The notes under the pieces: model-generated
Database searches by the model: none
What the model was told of the DNA's origin: nothing
The model's input: the letters and a program-made list of their open reading frames with translations, nothing else
Shown: one piece after another, positions 54,878-64,000 of the stretch
Layout: every line of letters starts with the position of its first letter
How positions within the stretch are numbered: the stretch's first letter is position 1
Position numbers and translations under genes: made by a program
Assembly (NCBI RefSeq): GCF_003326795.1
Contig: NZ_JPWI01000016.1
Coordinates: 45,971 to 109,970, forward strand
From: Thalassospira profundimaris
Lineage (GTDB): Bacteria; Pseudomonadota; Alphaproteobacteria; Rhodospirillales; Thalassospiraceae
Direction: 5' to 3'
DNA length: 64,000 nt

Positions 54878-57544
54878 TTACATCGCAGCAATACGGTCAT
54901 AAGCCTCGGTAAGTTTCGCCAGAGTGTCGCGGGCTTCCTCAAGCTTGGCTTTTTCAGTCGCCACAATATGCTCAGGCGCGCGACTGACAAATTTCTCGTT
55001 CGAAAGCTTGCCTTCCTGTGCCTTGATATATTTGGTCTTGTCCTGCATTTCCTTTTCAAGACGCGACTTCTCAGCAGCGACGTCAATGAAGTCGGCAACA
55101 GAAACAAAGACGGCCACACCGTCAACAACGGCCTGAATGGCCCCCTTGGCGATCGCTTCGACATCGCCCTGCCCCTTGAAGCCGATTTCAGCAACACGTG
55201 CCAGACGCTTGACTTGCGCTTCCTGCGCCGAAACAGCGGCTTTCATCGCGTCAGTCGCATCAACCAGATAGATCGGGACTTCGGCGGCTGGCGGCACATT
55301 CATCTCGGAACGAACGCCACGGATATCACCAATCAGGCGGATTGCCAGATCAATCTCGGCCTCGGCACTACGATCAATCAGGGCATCGTCAAACTTCGGA
55401 TAACTTTCCGAGATCAGCATCTTGCTGCGATTATCGGAAATCTGTTCCCAGAGTTCTTCGGTGATGTAAGGCATGACCGGGTGCAAGATCAGAAGAATCT
55501 GGTCAAGAACCCAAGCGGTTACGGCGCGAATCTCTGCCTTGACTTCTTCGTCCTGGCCCATCAGAACCGGTTTTGCCAGTTCCAGATACCAGTCACAGAA
55601 TGAGCCCCAAACGAACTGATAGGCACCACTTGCGGCATCATTGAAACGATAGGTTTCAATCCCCGTTCCGACGGCCTTGGCAGCCTCGACAGTTTTGCCA
55701 ACGATCCAGCGTGCGAGTGTGGATTTGACGTTTGCAGGATCAAAACCATCAACCGGCTTGCATTCGTTCATTTCCGCGAAACGCGCAGCGTTCCAGAGCT
55801 TGGTCGCAAAATTGCGATACCCCTCAACCCGCGAAGCAGCAAGCTTGATGTCACGTCCCTGCGCTGCAAGTGCGGTCAGGGTAAAGCGCAATGCATCACA
55901 GCCATATTCGTCAATGATTTCCAAAGGATCGATTACGTTCCCCTTGGATTTCGACATCTTCTGACCGTTCTCGTCACGAACCAGAGCATGGATATAGATA
56001 TCCTTGAACGGAATTTTCCCGTCCATGAAATGCATACCCATCATGATCATACGGGCAACCCAGAAGAAGATGATGTCAAAGCCGGTAACCAGAACATCGC
56101 CCGGATAGTATTTATCAAGCTCGGGCGTCTTATCCGGCCAGCCAAGGGTCGAATACGGCCACAGAGCAGAAGAGAACCAGGTATCCAGAACATCGGTTTC
56201 CTGGGTCAGTTCAACGTCCTTACCGTAATGCGCTTTTGCCGCGGCAATTGCTTCTTCCTCGGTTTCCTCAACGAAGATTTCGCCATCCGGCGCAAACCAT
56301 GCCGGGATACGATGTCCCCACCAAAGTTGACGGGAAATGCACCAAGGCTGGATGTTGCGCATCCATTCGAAATAGGTGTTTTCCCAGTTTTTCGGCACAA
56401 AGCGAATGCGACCGTCTTCGACGGCTTCGGTTGCCGGCTTTGCCAGCACTTCGGCATTAACGAACCACTGATCGGTCAGGTAAGGCTCGATAACAACGTT
56501 CGAACGGTCGCCATATGGCACCATATGAACAGTGTCTTCGATTTTCTCAAGCAAGCCAAGCTCGTCCATCTTGGCGATGATCTGTTTGCGTGCTTCGAAA
56601 CGATCAAGCCCCCGGTATTCTTCCGGTGCATTTTCGTTAATGCAGGCGTGATCGTCCATGATGTTGATCTTTTCAAGATCAGCACGTTTGCCGACTTCAA
56701 AGTCGTTGAAATCATGGGCCGGAGTGATTTTGACCGCGCCAGACCCTTTTTCCGGATCGGCATATTCATCGGCAACGATCTGGATGCGGCGACCAACGAT
56801 CGGCAGAATGCAATACTTGCCAATCAGGTCCTTGTAGCGCTCATCATCGGGATGAACCGCAACACCGGTATCGCCAAGCATGGTTTCCGGACGAGTGGTT
56901 GCAACGGTGATGAATTCTCCTTCACGACCTTCGATCGGGTATTTGAAATGCCAGTAATGGCCTTTGACTTCTTTCTGGACAACTTCAAGATCTGAAATCG
57001 CAGTCAGAAGCTTCGGATCCCAGTTCACCAGACGCTTGTCGCGATAAATGAGGCCCTGTTTATGAAGGGTAACGAAAACCTTGCGAACAGCGGCAGAAAG
57101 GCCTTCGTCCATGGTAAAACGTTCACGCGCCCAGTCAGGCGAAGCCCCAAGGCGACGCAACTGGTTGGTGATTGTACCACCGGATTTTTCTTTCCATTCC
57201 CAGACCTTTTCAACGAACTTCTCGCGGCCAAGATCATGGCGCGTCACATTCTGTTCGCCAAGCTGGCGCTCAACCACCATCTGGGTGGCGATACCGGCAT
57301 GGTCGGTTCCGGGTTGCCACAGGGTGTCCTTCCCATTCATGCGGTTATAACGGATAAGGATATCCTGAAGCGTAAAAGTCAGCGCATGCCCCATATGGAG
57401 GCTGCCGGTCACGTTGGGCGGCGGCATCATGATGACATAGGGATCGGCACCTGATGCCGTATCGCAGGCAAACGCCCCCGACTTTTCCCATTTATCGTAA
57501 AGTCTGCCTTCAACGTCGGCCGGGCTGTAAGTCTTCTCCAACAT
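54878..57544 (-). CDS. valS: Valyl-tRNA synthetase
   Basis: Class I synthetase of 888 residues from the ATG at 57544 (MLEKTYSPADVEGRLY), which aligns with the family start; an ATG at 57574 would add ten residues. The HIGH-type motif PNVTGSLHMGHAL and the KMSKS motif (QKMSKSKGN) are present. A C-terminal coiled coil, about residues 820-885, is the tRNA-binding arm of ValS. It follows popZ with a terminator in between. Confidence 0.95.
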   Translation of the reverse strand: MLEKTYSPADVEGRLYDKWEKSGAFACDTASGADPYVIMMPPPNVTGSLHMGHALTFTLQDILIRYNRMNGKDTLWQPGTDHAGIATQMVVERQLGEQNVTRHDLGREKFVEKVWEWKEKSGGTITNQLRRLGASPDWARERFTMDEGLSAAVRKVFVTLHKQGLIYRDKRLVNWDPKLLTAISDLEVVQKEVKGHYWHFKYPIEGREGEFITVATTRPETMLGDTGVAVHPDDERYKDLIGKYCILPIVGRRIQIVADEYADPEKGSGAVKITPAHDFNDFEVGKRADLEKINIMDDHACINENAPEEYRGLDRFEARKQIIAKMDELGLLEKIEDTVHMVPYGDRSNVVIEPYLTDQWFVNAEVLAKPATEAVEDGRIRFVPKNWENTYFEWMRNIQPWCISRQLWWGHRIPAWFAPDGEIFVEETEEEAIAAAKAHYGKDVELTQETDVLDTWFSSALWPYSTLGWPDKTPELDKYYPGDVLVTGFDIIFFWVARMIMMGMHFMDGKIPFKDIYIHALVRDENGQKMSKSKGNVIDPLEIIDEYGCDALRFTLTALAAQGRDIKLAASRVEGYRNFATKLWNAARFAEMNECKPVDGFDPANVKSTLARWIVGKTVEAAKAVGTGIETYRFNDAASGAYQFVWGSFCDWYLELAKPVLMGQDEEVKAEIRAVTAWVLDQILLILHPVMPYITEELWEQISDNRSKMLISESYPKFDDALIDRSAEAEIDLAIRLIGDIRGVRSEMNVPPAAEVPIYLVDATDAMKAAVSAQEAQVKRLARVAEIGFKGQGDVEAIAKGAIQAVVDGVAVFVSVADFIDVAAEKSRLEKEMQDKTKYIKAQEGKLSNEKFVSRAPEHIVATEKAKLEEARDTLAKLTEAYDRIAAM

Positions 57545-57580
57545 GGTCTTTTGATCCGCTGCGGGTTTAATCATTCATAC

Positions 57581-57616
57581 AAAGAAAAAAGCGGCGCACC
57601 AAGGGCGCGCCGCTTT
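57581..57616 (-). terminator. Rho-independent terminator after popZ
   Basis: On the minus strand AAAGCGGCGC (57616-57607) pairs with GCGCCGCTTT (57597-57588), followed by TTTCTTTG. Confidence 0.9.
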
Positions 57617-57635
57617 AAATCAACTATCGGCTCGC

Positions 57636-58274
57636 CTACAGGTCTTCGGCGCGGTTCACAATCCGCTCGATTTCCTTCTTCACAAGGCGTTCGATCATAT
57701 AGGGTAGGTTTTCGTCAAGCCATTCCTTAAGCAGCGGACGCAGCATATCGCGCACCAGATCCTCAAGGGTCGCATGACCGGCATTAACGCCAAGGGCAAC
57801 AGCACGTTTCTTTGCAACGGCTTGTGCCAATTCCGAGATGGTGCCGGTCGCCGACGATTCCGTCATATTCGAAATCAGCGGTTCGTCATCATCGTCATCA
57901 TAAAGAGCTGGCATTGCCGGTTCTGGCTCGGGCTCAGGCTCTTCGAATTCGTCTTCGAATGGCTCGGGCTCGTCTTCAAGCGGAGTCTCGTCGAAATCGA
58001 GCATATCGTCGAGATCAAGCTCCTCCTCGGGCTCGTCGAGTTCGAGTTCTTCGGGTTCATCGTCAAACTCAAGTTCTTCGGGTTCTTCATCAAGAACGAG
58101 TTCGTCGATTTCTTCTTCCGGTTCGGGTTCGGGTTCCGGTTCCGGCTCTGGTTCCGGCATCGGTTCGGGTTCAGGAGCGGCTTCCTGTTTTTCTTCATCC
58201 CCCTCATCAGCAAGAATTTTGCGGATGGACTGGAGGATGTCCTCCATTGAAGGTTCTTGTTGCCCGTCACTCAT
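57636..58274 (-). CDS. popZ: DUF2497 polar organising protein PopZ
   Basis: Polar scaffold protein of 212 residues. Three parts are visible: the N-terminal helix EPSMEDILQSIRKILADE (7-24) that binds client proteins, an extremely acidic and proline-rich linker (about 28-132), and the C-terminal helices EDLVRDMLRPLLKEWLDENL (171-190) and beyond that drive oligomerisation. PopZ forms a polar matrix that anchors the chromosome origin and recruits cell-cycle proteins. The linker is mostly Glu-Pro repeats with blocks such as EEPEELEFDDEPEELEL. Confidence 0.9.
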   Translation of the reverse strand: MSDGQQEPSMEDILQSIRKILADEGDEEKQEAAPEPEPMPEPEPEPEPEPEPEEEIDELVLDEEPEELEFDDEPEELELDEPEEELDLDDMLDFDETPLEDEPEPFEDEFEEPEPEPEPAMPALYDDDDDEPLISNMTESSATGTISELAQAVAKKRAVALGVNAGHATLEDLVRDMLRPLLKEWLDENLPYMIERLVKKEIERIVNRAEDL

Positions 58275-58324
58275 AATTAAATTTCCGCACTAGTGTCATT
58301 TAACCAGACCGATCCGAAAGTTTG

Positions 58325-58357
58325 TTCAGGACAGGATGCCAGACACCCTGTCCTGAA
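58325..58357 (-). terminator. Hairpin after tolC, possible terminator
   Basis: TTCAGGACAGG (58325-58335) and CCTGTCCTGAA (58347-58357) form a perfect 11-base stem 12 bases beyond the tolC stop. There is no T-run on the minus strand, so termination may be weak or Rho-assisted. Confidence 0.5.
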
Positions 58358-58368
58358 AACACATCAGG

Positions 58369-59721
58369 TCAGTCTGTTCCCCACCACTGGTCCTTGACTT
58401 TATTGTAGTTGGACTCAGTGTCGTAAATTTCGACTGGCAAGCCAAGGACTTGGGCATTAAGAGCACCCATCGCCGCCTTGACCTGGAATTCTGCAACCGC
58501 CGCATCACGACGCGAACCGACAAGGTCCACACGGGCCTGCAAAAGTTCCTGCTCCTGATCAAGAACATCAAGAACAGTACGCGAACCGACAGATGCTTCT
58601 CGTTGAACACCATCCAACGCAACTTCTGCCGACGATACCTGTGCCTGCTGCGATTCGATACTCGCCCGCGCAGTTACAAGGGTTTCCCATGCACTGGTGG
58701 CATTCTCAATCACAGCACGGCGTGCTTCATCAACCTGAATGCGCGCCTGACCTGCGGTCTGCTTGGCAGCTCGAACACCGGAATAAACTGCGCCCTGCTG
58801 GTACAGTGGCACAGAAACGGATGCGATTATATCAGCGCTGTCGGCCGTAAAATCCTCGGTCGACCCTTCATGCGCCCGTTCAACACCAGCTGAAAGACTA
58901 ACTTCCGGGTAAAGCGACCCTTCATTCAGACGAATATCAGACTGGGCTGCCTGTTCGGTGTATTGCGCCTGCAGAACATCAGGATGTTGACCCTGTGCAA
59001 TCGACAAAACATCCGTAACACTGGTTGGAAGACCGGCAAGCGGGTTGGGAATTTCAAGGTTGCTTGGTGGATTACCAACCAGACGCTCATATTGTGCGCG
59101 TGTATTTGCCAGCGCCCCCTGTGCCGAAATCAAGTCTGCTTTCGCACCAGCAAGGCGGGCTTCTGCCTGCGAGACGTCGGTACGGGTCACTTCACCAACC
59201 GCAAAACGATCCCGGGTTGCTTCAAGCTGACGCTCAAGCACGCGAACGTTGTTCTGGTTCAGTTCAACAACGGCAGTATCACGCAATACATTGAAATACG
59301 ACGTCGCAACTTGCAACATCACATCCTGTTCTGTGGAACGCAGGGATGCGCGCGCTGCCTGAATGCGTGCTTCTGCACGTTCTGTCTGCGCGGTTGTACG
59401 GCCACCACGATAGAGCGGCTGGGTCACGTTCAAGCCGACAGTATAAGGCGTAAGGCTGTTGTCGGTATTTGTCCCGTTGACTTCCGTGTTGTTTTCACGG
59501 AGACCGGCATCACCAGTTAATGTAACACTCGGGCGCCAGTTTGACAGTGCAGCCGAAATCTCTTCGTCTGTCGAGCGCAACGATGCGCGCCCGGCTTCGA
59601 GTGTCGGGTTGCTCTGATATGCCTTAATAAGAGCGTCCTCAAGACTTTCCGCAGATGCGCCACCGGCAACCATTCCTCCGGTTGCAAGGATACTGCAGGT
59701 CAGCAAGAACCGTTTTAACAT
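58369..59721 (-). CDS. tolC: TolC family outer-membrane efflux channel
   Basis: Outer-membrane channel of 450 residues with a signal peptide (cleavage near GGASAES, about residue 24). Two duplicated OEP halves are seen, with conserved segments such as LNVTQPLYRGGRT and VSVPLYQQGAVYSG at matching places and long alpha-helical coiled-coil stretches between them. It would partner type I secretion or RND pumps. No inner-membrane partner is in the window. Lies between popZ and the rhodanese gene. Confidence 0.92.
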   Translation of the reverse strand: MLKRFLLTCSILATGGMVAGGASAESLEDALIKAYQSNPTLEAGRASLRSTDEEISAALSNWRPSVTLTGDAGLRENNTEVNGTNTDNSLTPYTVGLNVTQPLYRGGRTTAQTERAEARIQAARASLRSTEQDVMLQVATSYFNVLRDTAVVELNQNNVRVLERQLEATRDRFAVGEVTRTDVSQAEARLAGAKADLISAQGALANTRAQYERLVGNPPSNLEIPNPLAGLPTSVTDVLSIAQGQHPDVLQAQYTEQAAQSDIRLNEGSLYPEVSLSAGVERAHEGSTEDFTADSADIIASVSVPLYQQGAVYSGVRAAKQTAGQARIQVDEARRAVIENATSAWETLVTARASIESQQAQVSSAEVALDGVQREASVGSRTVLDVLDQEQELLQARVDLVGSRRDAAVAEFQVKAAMGALNAQVLGLPVEIYDTESNYNKVKDQWWGTD

Positions 59722-59864
59722 TTATCTACCCTTGTAAAATCCTACACCAAGTCCCGACCCCGGCGCAGTTTCACTCATGGTAACGACGGAAACAAAATTT
59801 TCCAACAAAAGAGGCATTTGGAAGCCAAAAAAGTATTTTGCCCGCTTTCTGATCGTTACATCGT

Positions 59865-60188
59865 TTAATCGTAGCGCATCATATCTGGCGCAATTTGACG
59901 CGCCCAGATATCTATACCGCCTGTAACATTAAAAACATCTTTAAATCCATATTCTTCAAGGAAAATCCCTGCATGACGACTGCGAACGCCATGATGGCAG
60001 ATAACGGCAAGCGGCATGTCTTGCGGCAGCTCATCCAGCCTGCCGTGCAATTCCGATAATGGAATATGCACAGATTCCCTGATCATACAGATTTCAACTT
60101 CCCAGTCTTCGCGCACATCCAAAAGAACGATTGGCAATTTTTGTTCAAGGATTTTAGCCAACTCCTGGCATGCAAGTTCCCTAACCAT
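59865..60188 (-). CDS. Rhodanese-like domain protein
   Basis: Single-domain rhodanese of 107 residues. The active-site loop is CHHGVRSR with Cys64, the sulfur-accepting residue, and the N-terminal motif VLLDVREDWE is intact. No signal peptide is seen, so it should be cytosolic. It would transfer or carry sulfane sulfur, although the acceptor cannot be told. It lies downstream of the Pcm-like gene after a terminator. Confidence 0.9.
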   Translation of the reverse strand: MVRELACQELAKILEQKLPIVLLDVREDWEVEICMIRESVHIPLSELHGRLDELPQDMPLAVICHHGVRSRHAGIFLEEYGFKDVFNVTGGIDIWARQIAPDMMRYD

Positions 60189-60211
60189 GAAATCCTGACA
60201 ATCGCGATGAG

Positions 60212-60247
60212 CACAAAAAGAATTGCCCGGATGGTTCCGGGCAATTC
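60212..60247 (-). terminator. Rho-independent terminator after the Pcm-like gene
   Basis: On the minus strand GAATTGCCCGG (60247-60237) pairs perfectly with CCGGGCAATTC (60230-60220), followed by TTTTTGTGC. Confidence 0.9.
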
Positions 60248-60253
60248 GTCAGA

Positions 60254-60907
60254 TTAAAATACAAAGCTTTCCGCCGGCTCAAAGCCCGGCAGGTATGGAA
60301 TGTTTGCATCAAACAGATCGCGATGACCAATGACGCCATTTTCACGTTCATAAAGCTTGGCAACACCGACCTTGCCAGCCTCTCTTACAACGGCGAGCAA
60401 ACGACCACCTTCTGCGATCTGATCCAGAATGGCGGCGGGTACTTCGCAAACTGCACCATCGAAGATGATTACATTATAAGGTGCCTGCTTGGCGTAGCCG
60501 GCAGCCAGTTCACCTTCGACAACGATAACATTGTCATAGTTGACTTTCTGGAAGGCTGCTTCGGCAGCACTCGCCATTTCCTTGTTGCTTTCTACAGCAA
60601 CAACGGTTTCTGCGACGCGCGAAATCAGCGCACTGCCATAACCAAAGCCCGCACCAATCACCAAAGCAACATCTGCCTCAGCGATCTCGGCACTTTGCAT
60701 CAAGCGCGCAATCACCATCGGCTCCATCGCGAAGCGACCATCACCAACCGGAATATCTTCATCAATATAGGCAATGCCGCGTTTGCCTTCGGGCAGGAAC
60801 AGTTCGCGCGGAACTTCCTCCATCGCAGCGATGACCAGCGGATCGGTAACCTTGTTGGTCCGAACCTGATTTTCCACCATGTTATGGCGCGCGATTTGGT
60901 AATCCAT
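60254..60907 (-). CDS. Pcm-like protein, divergent isoaspartyl methyltransferase family member
   Basis: Protein of 217 residues from the ATG at 60907 (MDYQIARHNM). It clearly belongs to the protein-L-isoaspartate O-methyltransferase family (NKVTDPLVIAAMEEVPRELFL, VIGAGFGYGSALIS). Compared with the Pcm elsewhere in the window, the active-site TISQP segment reads FAMEP and the SAM loop VGTGSGY reads IGAGFGY. The two changes suggest altered or lost activity. Position upstream of tolC is common in Alphaproteobacteria. Confidence 0.82.
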   Translation of the reverse strand: MDYQIARHNMVENQVRTNKVTDPLVIAAMEEVPRELFLPEGKRGIAYIDEDIPVGDGRFAMEPMVIARLMQSAEIAEADVALVIGAGFGYGSALISRVAETVVAVESNKEMASAAEAAFQKVNYDNVIVVEGELAAGYAKQAPYNVIIFDGAVCEVPAAILDQIAEGGRLLAVVREAGKVGVAKLYERENGVIGHRDLFDANIPYLPGFEPAESFVF

Positions 60908-61284
60908 GATTATCTGACCTGAAAATTCTCGCGAGAAACTCTCCGCTTCCTGTTTGATCGTTGTCAAACGCGGTCACGGCAATTGCCCTGTTTATAGTTG
61001 CCACATAAGCAACTGACAACAACGGATCAACTCCAACCTGCTCTTTGAGCGCGTTTTTCCGCCAATTTTTACAGAAACAGAAGGCGCGCCCCTACGGTTC
61101 AAAGATTTTTTGAAACCGGCACATGATTTTTTGATCTGTCACAATTTTTATCCTCAAATGAGAATGTTATACGTCAGTATTAAAAATATATACCATCGAA
61201 CTCGATAAATGCACAAATGGAATTCTACAGAACGTGACAGTCTGACAGACCGTGTCATGTGTTTCATCCGGGGGAAAGCAAATC
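60908..61284. other. Intergenic region upstream of the chemoreceptor gene
   Basis: About 377 bases without a gene between two divergent genes. It is AT-rich from 61130 on. A short palindrome GTCTGACAGAC (61239-61249) lies about 40 bases upstream of the chemoreceptor start and could be an operator. I could not assign -35/-10 boxes with confidence. Confidence 0.35.
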
Positions 61285-63726
61285 ATGCGTGACAATGGAC
61301 CAGTCACCAACCGCGAAGTCGTCATGAAAGACGGAGATATTCTGGTTTCGAAAACGGATACAGGTGGGCGTATCACCTTTACCAACCAGACGTTTGTTGA
61401 GATCAGCGGTTACACCAACGACGAACTTGTCGGTGCTCCACATAACATGATCAGACACCCTGACATGCCCAAGGAAGCATTTGCAAACCTCTGGGAAACC
61501 ATCAAGGCCGGGACGCCCTGGCAGGGTTTGGTCAAGAACCGCGCAAAAAATGGTGATCATTACTGGGTTCGGGCAAACGTAACACCCATTATAGAAGACG
61601 GTCAGGTAAACGGTTTCATTTCCATCCGGACAAACCCATCCGAGGCAGAAAAAAATACGGCCAACCGGATCTATGCCGATATTCGCACAGGGTCGGCAAA
61701 GGATATTCGCCTTGAGCAGGGTGAAGTTGTTAATACAGGCCCCAAAGCGAAGATGAGAGAGTTTCTCGCCAGCATCAAAGGCAGTCTCAGCCTTGCTTTC
61801 GGAACCATGTTTATCCTGATGCTGTTGATTGGCGGATATGCATTGTATGGCGAATTCAAAACAGAGCAAGCTCTTGAGAACGTCTATAATGACCGTGTCA
61901 AACCGTTGAACCTGCTAAAACAGGTATCTGATGACTATGCCGTGTTTGTTGTTGATGCGTCTCACAAAGTCCGCAACGGTAACTTCACGTGGCAGGAAGG
62001 TCTGGATAGCATCAATATCGCGGAACAGCGCATCAAGGAAAACCTTGATGTCTACTTTTCACGGAACCTTGATTCTGGAGAAGTCGCAGTCGTCGAGCGC
62101 GTTAAACAGCTGCTCCCGCCCGCAGATAAGCTTATCCTGCGCCTCCGCGCCATCTTTAAAGATGGCGACAGAGTTGCACTTGACGCTTTGATCAAGGATG
62201 AACTTTATCAGACCATAGACCCGCTCACCGAACAGATTGGCAATCTGTCAGTCGCACAAAACGAGATTGTCGGTGTACAGGTTGAAGATGCCCGTCAGGC
62301 ATTCTTCATGGCCGCAACAGTTGACGGTGTCCTGATCCTGATCGCAGCAGGCCTGACTCTGATCTATGGCGCATGGCTTATCCGCAAATTCCGTCGCCCC
62401 CTGAACGAGATGGCAAAACATTTCGATGCAATCGCACGAAATGACCTGGCCCATCTTATCCCTTTGCCTGAAATGCCTGATTTCAAACCGTTGACTCAGC
62501 AACTTCGCGCATTGTATGCAAAGCTTGCATATAATCGTCTTGAACGTGATGAAAATGAGTCCAAAGCCAACAGCCAGAGGATCGGAGCCCTTCGCGGCCT
62601 TGCCGAAACGGTTGAAAAAGAACTGCAGAAAGTTGTTCAGTCGATCATTGATCAAACCCGGCGTTTGAATGAATCTGCTGGCGAGATGGCAGGATCATCC
62701 GAACGTGTCTCAGAAAACTCCGAGAGTGTTGCTGCAGCAGCACATCAAGCATTGGCAAATGCGGAAACAGTTTCCGGCGCCTCAGAGGAATTGGCTGCCT
62801 CCATTCGCGAAATCACCCGCCAAATCGAACAAGCCACCAATTTGACCGCCGAAGCCAACCGGGCGGGCGAAAGCGCAGAGCAAACGGTTACCTCGCTTCA
62901 GAACAGCGTGGGCAAGATTGGCGAAGTTGCCGAGCTTATCAGTGATATTGCCGCACAAACCAACTTGCTTGCCCTGAACGCAACGATCGAGGCCGCAAGA
63001 GCTGGTGATGCTGGCAAAGGATTTGCCGTGGTTGCACAAGAGGTCAAAAACCTTGCAAATCAGACAGCAAAATCAACGGAGGAAATCACCCGTCAGCTTG
63101 GCGAGATCCAGAACGTCACAGATTCCGTTGTATCCACGGTACAGCTGATGACGGCAAGCATTCGACGCGTTGATGAAGTTGCATCGAACGTTGCGGTAAG
63201 CGTGCGCCAGCAAGACGATGCAACTCAGGAAATTGCCCGAAATGTTATCCAGACGGCTGAGGCATCAAACGAAGTTACCGAAAAAATCGGTCATGTCGCG
63301 TCCGAAGCGCAGGAAAACCTCAACCGTGCAGCGCAAATGAACAAAATCGCCGAGGAAGTGGATGGGAGCATTGCCCAGCTTCGCAACAGTCTTGTTCGAA
63401 TCGTTCGCACAGCAACACCTGAAGTGAACCGCCGTAAGGATCCGCGTTACGAAACCCAGATATTGGTAACATTAACAATTGGTGGCAAATCCATTCGCGG
63501 AAAAACCGTCGACATCTCCACCGGCGGCGCCAAGGTTTCTTTGGCTGAACCGGTAAAGAAAGGCGCCAAAGGTGAGATCACCCTTGAAGGACCGAATACG
63601 ACGATCCCGTTCGAGGTTGAACATTCGCACGACACGATTGCCAATATTGACTTCGCACCAAGTAAAAACCGCGAGGAAAAACTCGCCCCGTGGCTTGAAC
63701 GTAAATATGGCAAGAAGTCTGCCTGA
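61285..63726 (+). CDS. Aer-like PAS chemoreceptor with C-terminal PilZ domain
   Basis: Methyl-accepting chemotaxis protein, 813 residues from the ATG at 61285, which has GGGGGAA upstream. An N-terminal PAS domain (about 10-118) carries Aer-type motifs ([23 protein letters not shown]). A membrane helix at 169-189, an extracytoplasmic helical region, a second helix at about 343-365 and a HAMP-like stretch follow. The signalling tip is [20 protein letters not shown] (561-580). A PilZ domain (715-813) has the c-di-GMP motifs RRKDPR (716-721) and DISTGG (743-748). It probably senses redox or oxygen through FAD and is tuned by c-di-GMP. Confidence 0.88.
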   Translation: MRDNGPVTNREVVMKDGDILVSKTDTGGRITFTNQTFVEISGYTNDELVGAPHNMIRHPDMPKEAFANLWETIKAGTPWQGLVKNRAKNGDHYWVRANVTPIIEDGQVNGFISIRTNPSEAEKNTANRIYADIRTGSAKDIRLEQGEVVNTGPKAKMREFLASIKGSLSLAFGTMFILMLLIGGYALYGEFKTEQALENVYNDRVKPLNLLKQVSDDYAVFVVDASHKVRNGNFTWQEGLDSINIAEQRIKENLDVYFSRNLDSGEVAVVERVKQLLPPADKLILRLRAIFKDGDRVALDALIKDELYQTIDPLTEQIGNLSVAQNEIVGVQVEDARQAFFMAATVDGVLILIAAGLTLIYGAWLIRKFRRPLNEMAKHFDAIARNDLAHLIPLPEMPDFKPLTQQLRALYAKLAYNRLERDENESKANSQRIGALRGLAETVEKELQKVVQSIIDQTRRLNESAGEMAGSSERVSENSESVAAAAHQALANAETVSGASEELAASIREITRQIEQATNLTAEANRAGESAEQTVTSLQNSVGKIGEVAELISDIAAQTNLLALNATIEAARAGDAGKGFAVVAQEVKNLANQTAKSTEEITRQLGEIQNVTDSVVSTVQLMTASIRRVDEVASNVAVSVRQQDDATQEIARNVIQTAEASNEVTEKIGHVASEAQENLNRAAQMNKIAEEVDGSIAQLRNSLVRIVRTATPEVNRRKDPRYETQILVTLTIGGKSIRGKTVDISTGGAKVSLAEPVKKGAKGEITLEGPNTTIPFEVEHSHDTIANIDFAPSKNREEKLAPWLERKYGKKSA

Positions 63727-63761
63727 CACAGTCATCTTCATGCACGCACCCCACCCTGTTG

Positions 63762-63796
63762 AACCGCTCGGGATTGTATCCCGGGCGGTTTTTCTC
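63762..63796 (+). terminator. Rho-independent terminator after the chemoreceptor gene
   Basis: AACCGCTCGGGAT (63762-63774) pairs with ATCCCGGGCGGTT (63778-63790) with one G-T wobble, followed by TTTCTCG. Confidence 0.9.
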
Positions 63797-63846
63797 GTTT
63801 CAGTGTAAATATCAAGCCGTTGTTCAAAAAATGTAAAATTGGGTGC

Positions 63847-63876
63847 TTGACGGCTCGTATTCTATGAGGCTATACA
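63847..63876 (+). promoter_or_regulatory. Promoter of the tRNA cluster
   Basis: TTGACG (63847-63852) and TATACA (63871-63876) are 18 bases apart, ending 19 bases before the tRNA-Cys gene. Confidence 0.75.
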
Positions 63877-63895
63877 CCGCTCCAGCCAACGCGAA

Positions 63896-63969
63896 GGCGC
63901 GATGGCGGAGTGGTTACGCAGAGGACTGCAAATCCTTGCACGCCGGTTCGATTCCGGCTCGCGCCTCCA
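63896..63969 (+). tRNA. tRNA-Cys (GCA anticodon)
   Basis: A full cloverleaf is visible. The acceptor stem is GGCGCGA (63896-63902) with TCGCGCC (63959-63965), discriminator T at 63966 and an encoded CCA at 63967-63969. The anticodon loop CTGCAAA carries GCA at 63928-63930. The T-loop GGTTCGATTCC is standard. Confidence 0.95.
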
Positions 63970-63973
63970 CTGA

Positions 63974-64000
63974 TCCGGCATAGCTCAGTTGGTAGAGCAA
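63974..64000 (+). tRNA. 5' part of a second tRNA, probably tRNA-Asn
   Basis: TCCGGCATAGCTCAGTTGG and the following bases give an acceptor 5' strand and a D-arm; the window ends before the anticodon. The 5' sequence and the Cys-Asn pairing known in Alphaproteobacteria suggest Asn, but the identity cannot be read here. Confidence 0.7.

Noticed and set aside
57880..58180. Tandem repeats as a possible CRISPR-like array
   Set aside because: They are in-frame Glu-Pro codon repeats inside PopZ, with no spacers and no cas genes nearby.

Overview
The window looks like chromosomal DNA of an alphaproteobacterium, most likely a Rhodospirillales member close to Thalassospira. This is an inference from gene order (serS-surE-pcm-nlpD, yajC-secD-secF, scpA-scpB-tatA-tatB-tatC, valS-popZ-tolC), a PopZ/DUF2497 protein, a GTTC-N7-GTTC LexA box upstream of uvrA and the protein sequences themselves. 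I see no phage, insertion sequence, CRISPR array or integrase; it reads as stable housekeeping and nutrient-uptake DNA.

Region 1 (1-9.7 kb): a free-methionine-sulfoxide reductase, then two complete ABC import operons on the minus strand: glycerol-3-phosphate type (ugpB-A-E-C) and spermidine/putrescine type (binding protein, ATPase, two permeases). Region 2 (9.7-21.5 kb): an amino-sugar island. A minus-strand operon, murQ plus a sugar ABC transporter, is transcribed away from a plus-strand operon with an N-acetylglucosamine kinase, a GntR/UTRA regulator, an isomerising deaminase, nagA, a Gfo/Idh/MocA oxidoreductase and a class II aldolase. The shared promoter region carries TGGTAT/ATACCA half-sites. 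Together they would import and phosphorylate GlcNAc, strip lactate from MurNAc-6-P, deacetylate and deaminate to fructose-6-P, and feed glycolysis.

Region 3 (21.6-34.8 kb): SOS-controlled uvrA, an unknown membrane protein, trmFO, an unknown exported protein, then a group of possible respiratory relevance: a squalene/phytoene-synthase-fold protein without the catalytic aspartates (NDUFAF6-like), an FAD oxidoreductase, an Mth938-fold protein (NDUFAF3-like), and secF, secD and yajC. A DUF815 ATPase diverges from yajC. Region 4 (34.9-49.3 kb): an envelope and cell-cycle block, nlpD, pcm, surE, serS, tatC-B-A, an orphan ABC ATPase, scpB-scpA, a site-2 protease, nagZ, a SPOR protein and argS, followed by erpA and xthA on the other strand.

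Region 5 (49.4-60.9 kb): ribB behind an FMN riboswitch, a degenerate EAL protein, folate genes pabB-pabA-pabC, valS, popZ, tolC, a rhodanese and a second Pcm-like methyltransferase. Region 6 (61-64 kb): an Aer-like chemoreceptor ending in a PilZ domain, a tRNA-Cys gene and the start of another tRNA cut by the window edge.

No wholly new system stands out. The best leads are the NDUFAF6-like/NDUFAF3-like pair beside secDF-yajC, the Aer-PilZ receptor, the degenerate EAL protein with a four-cysteine tail, the Pcm-like paralogue with altered motifs, and the extra oxidoreductase in the amino-sugar operon.
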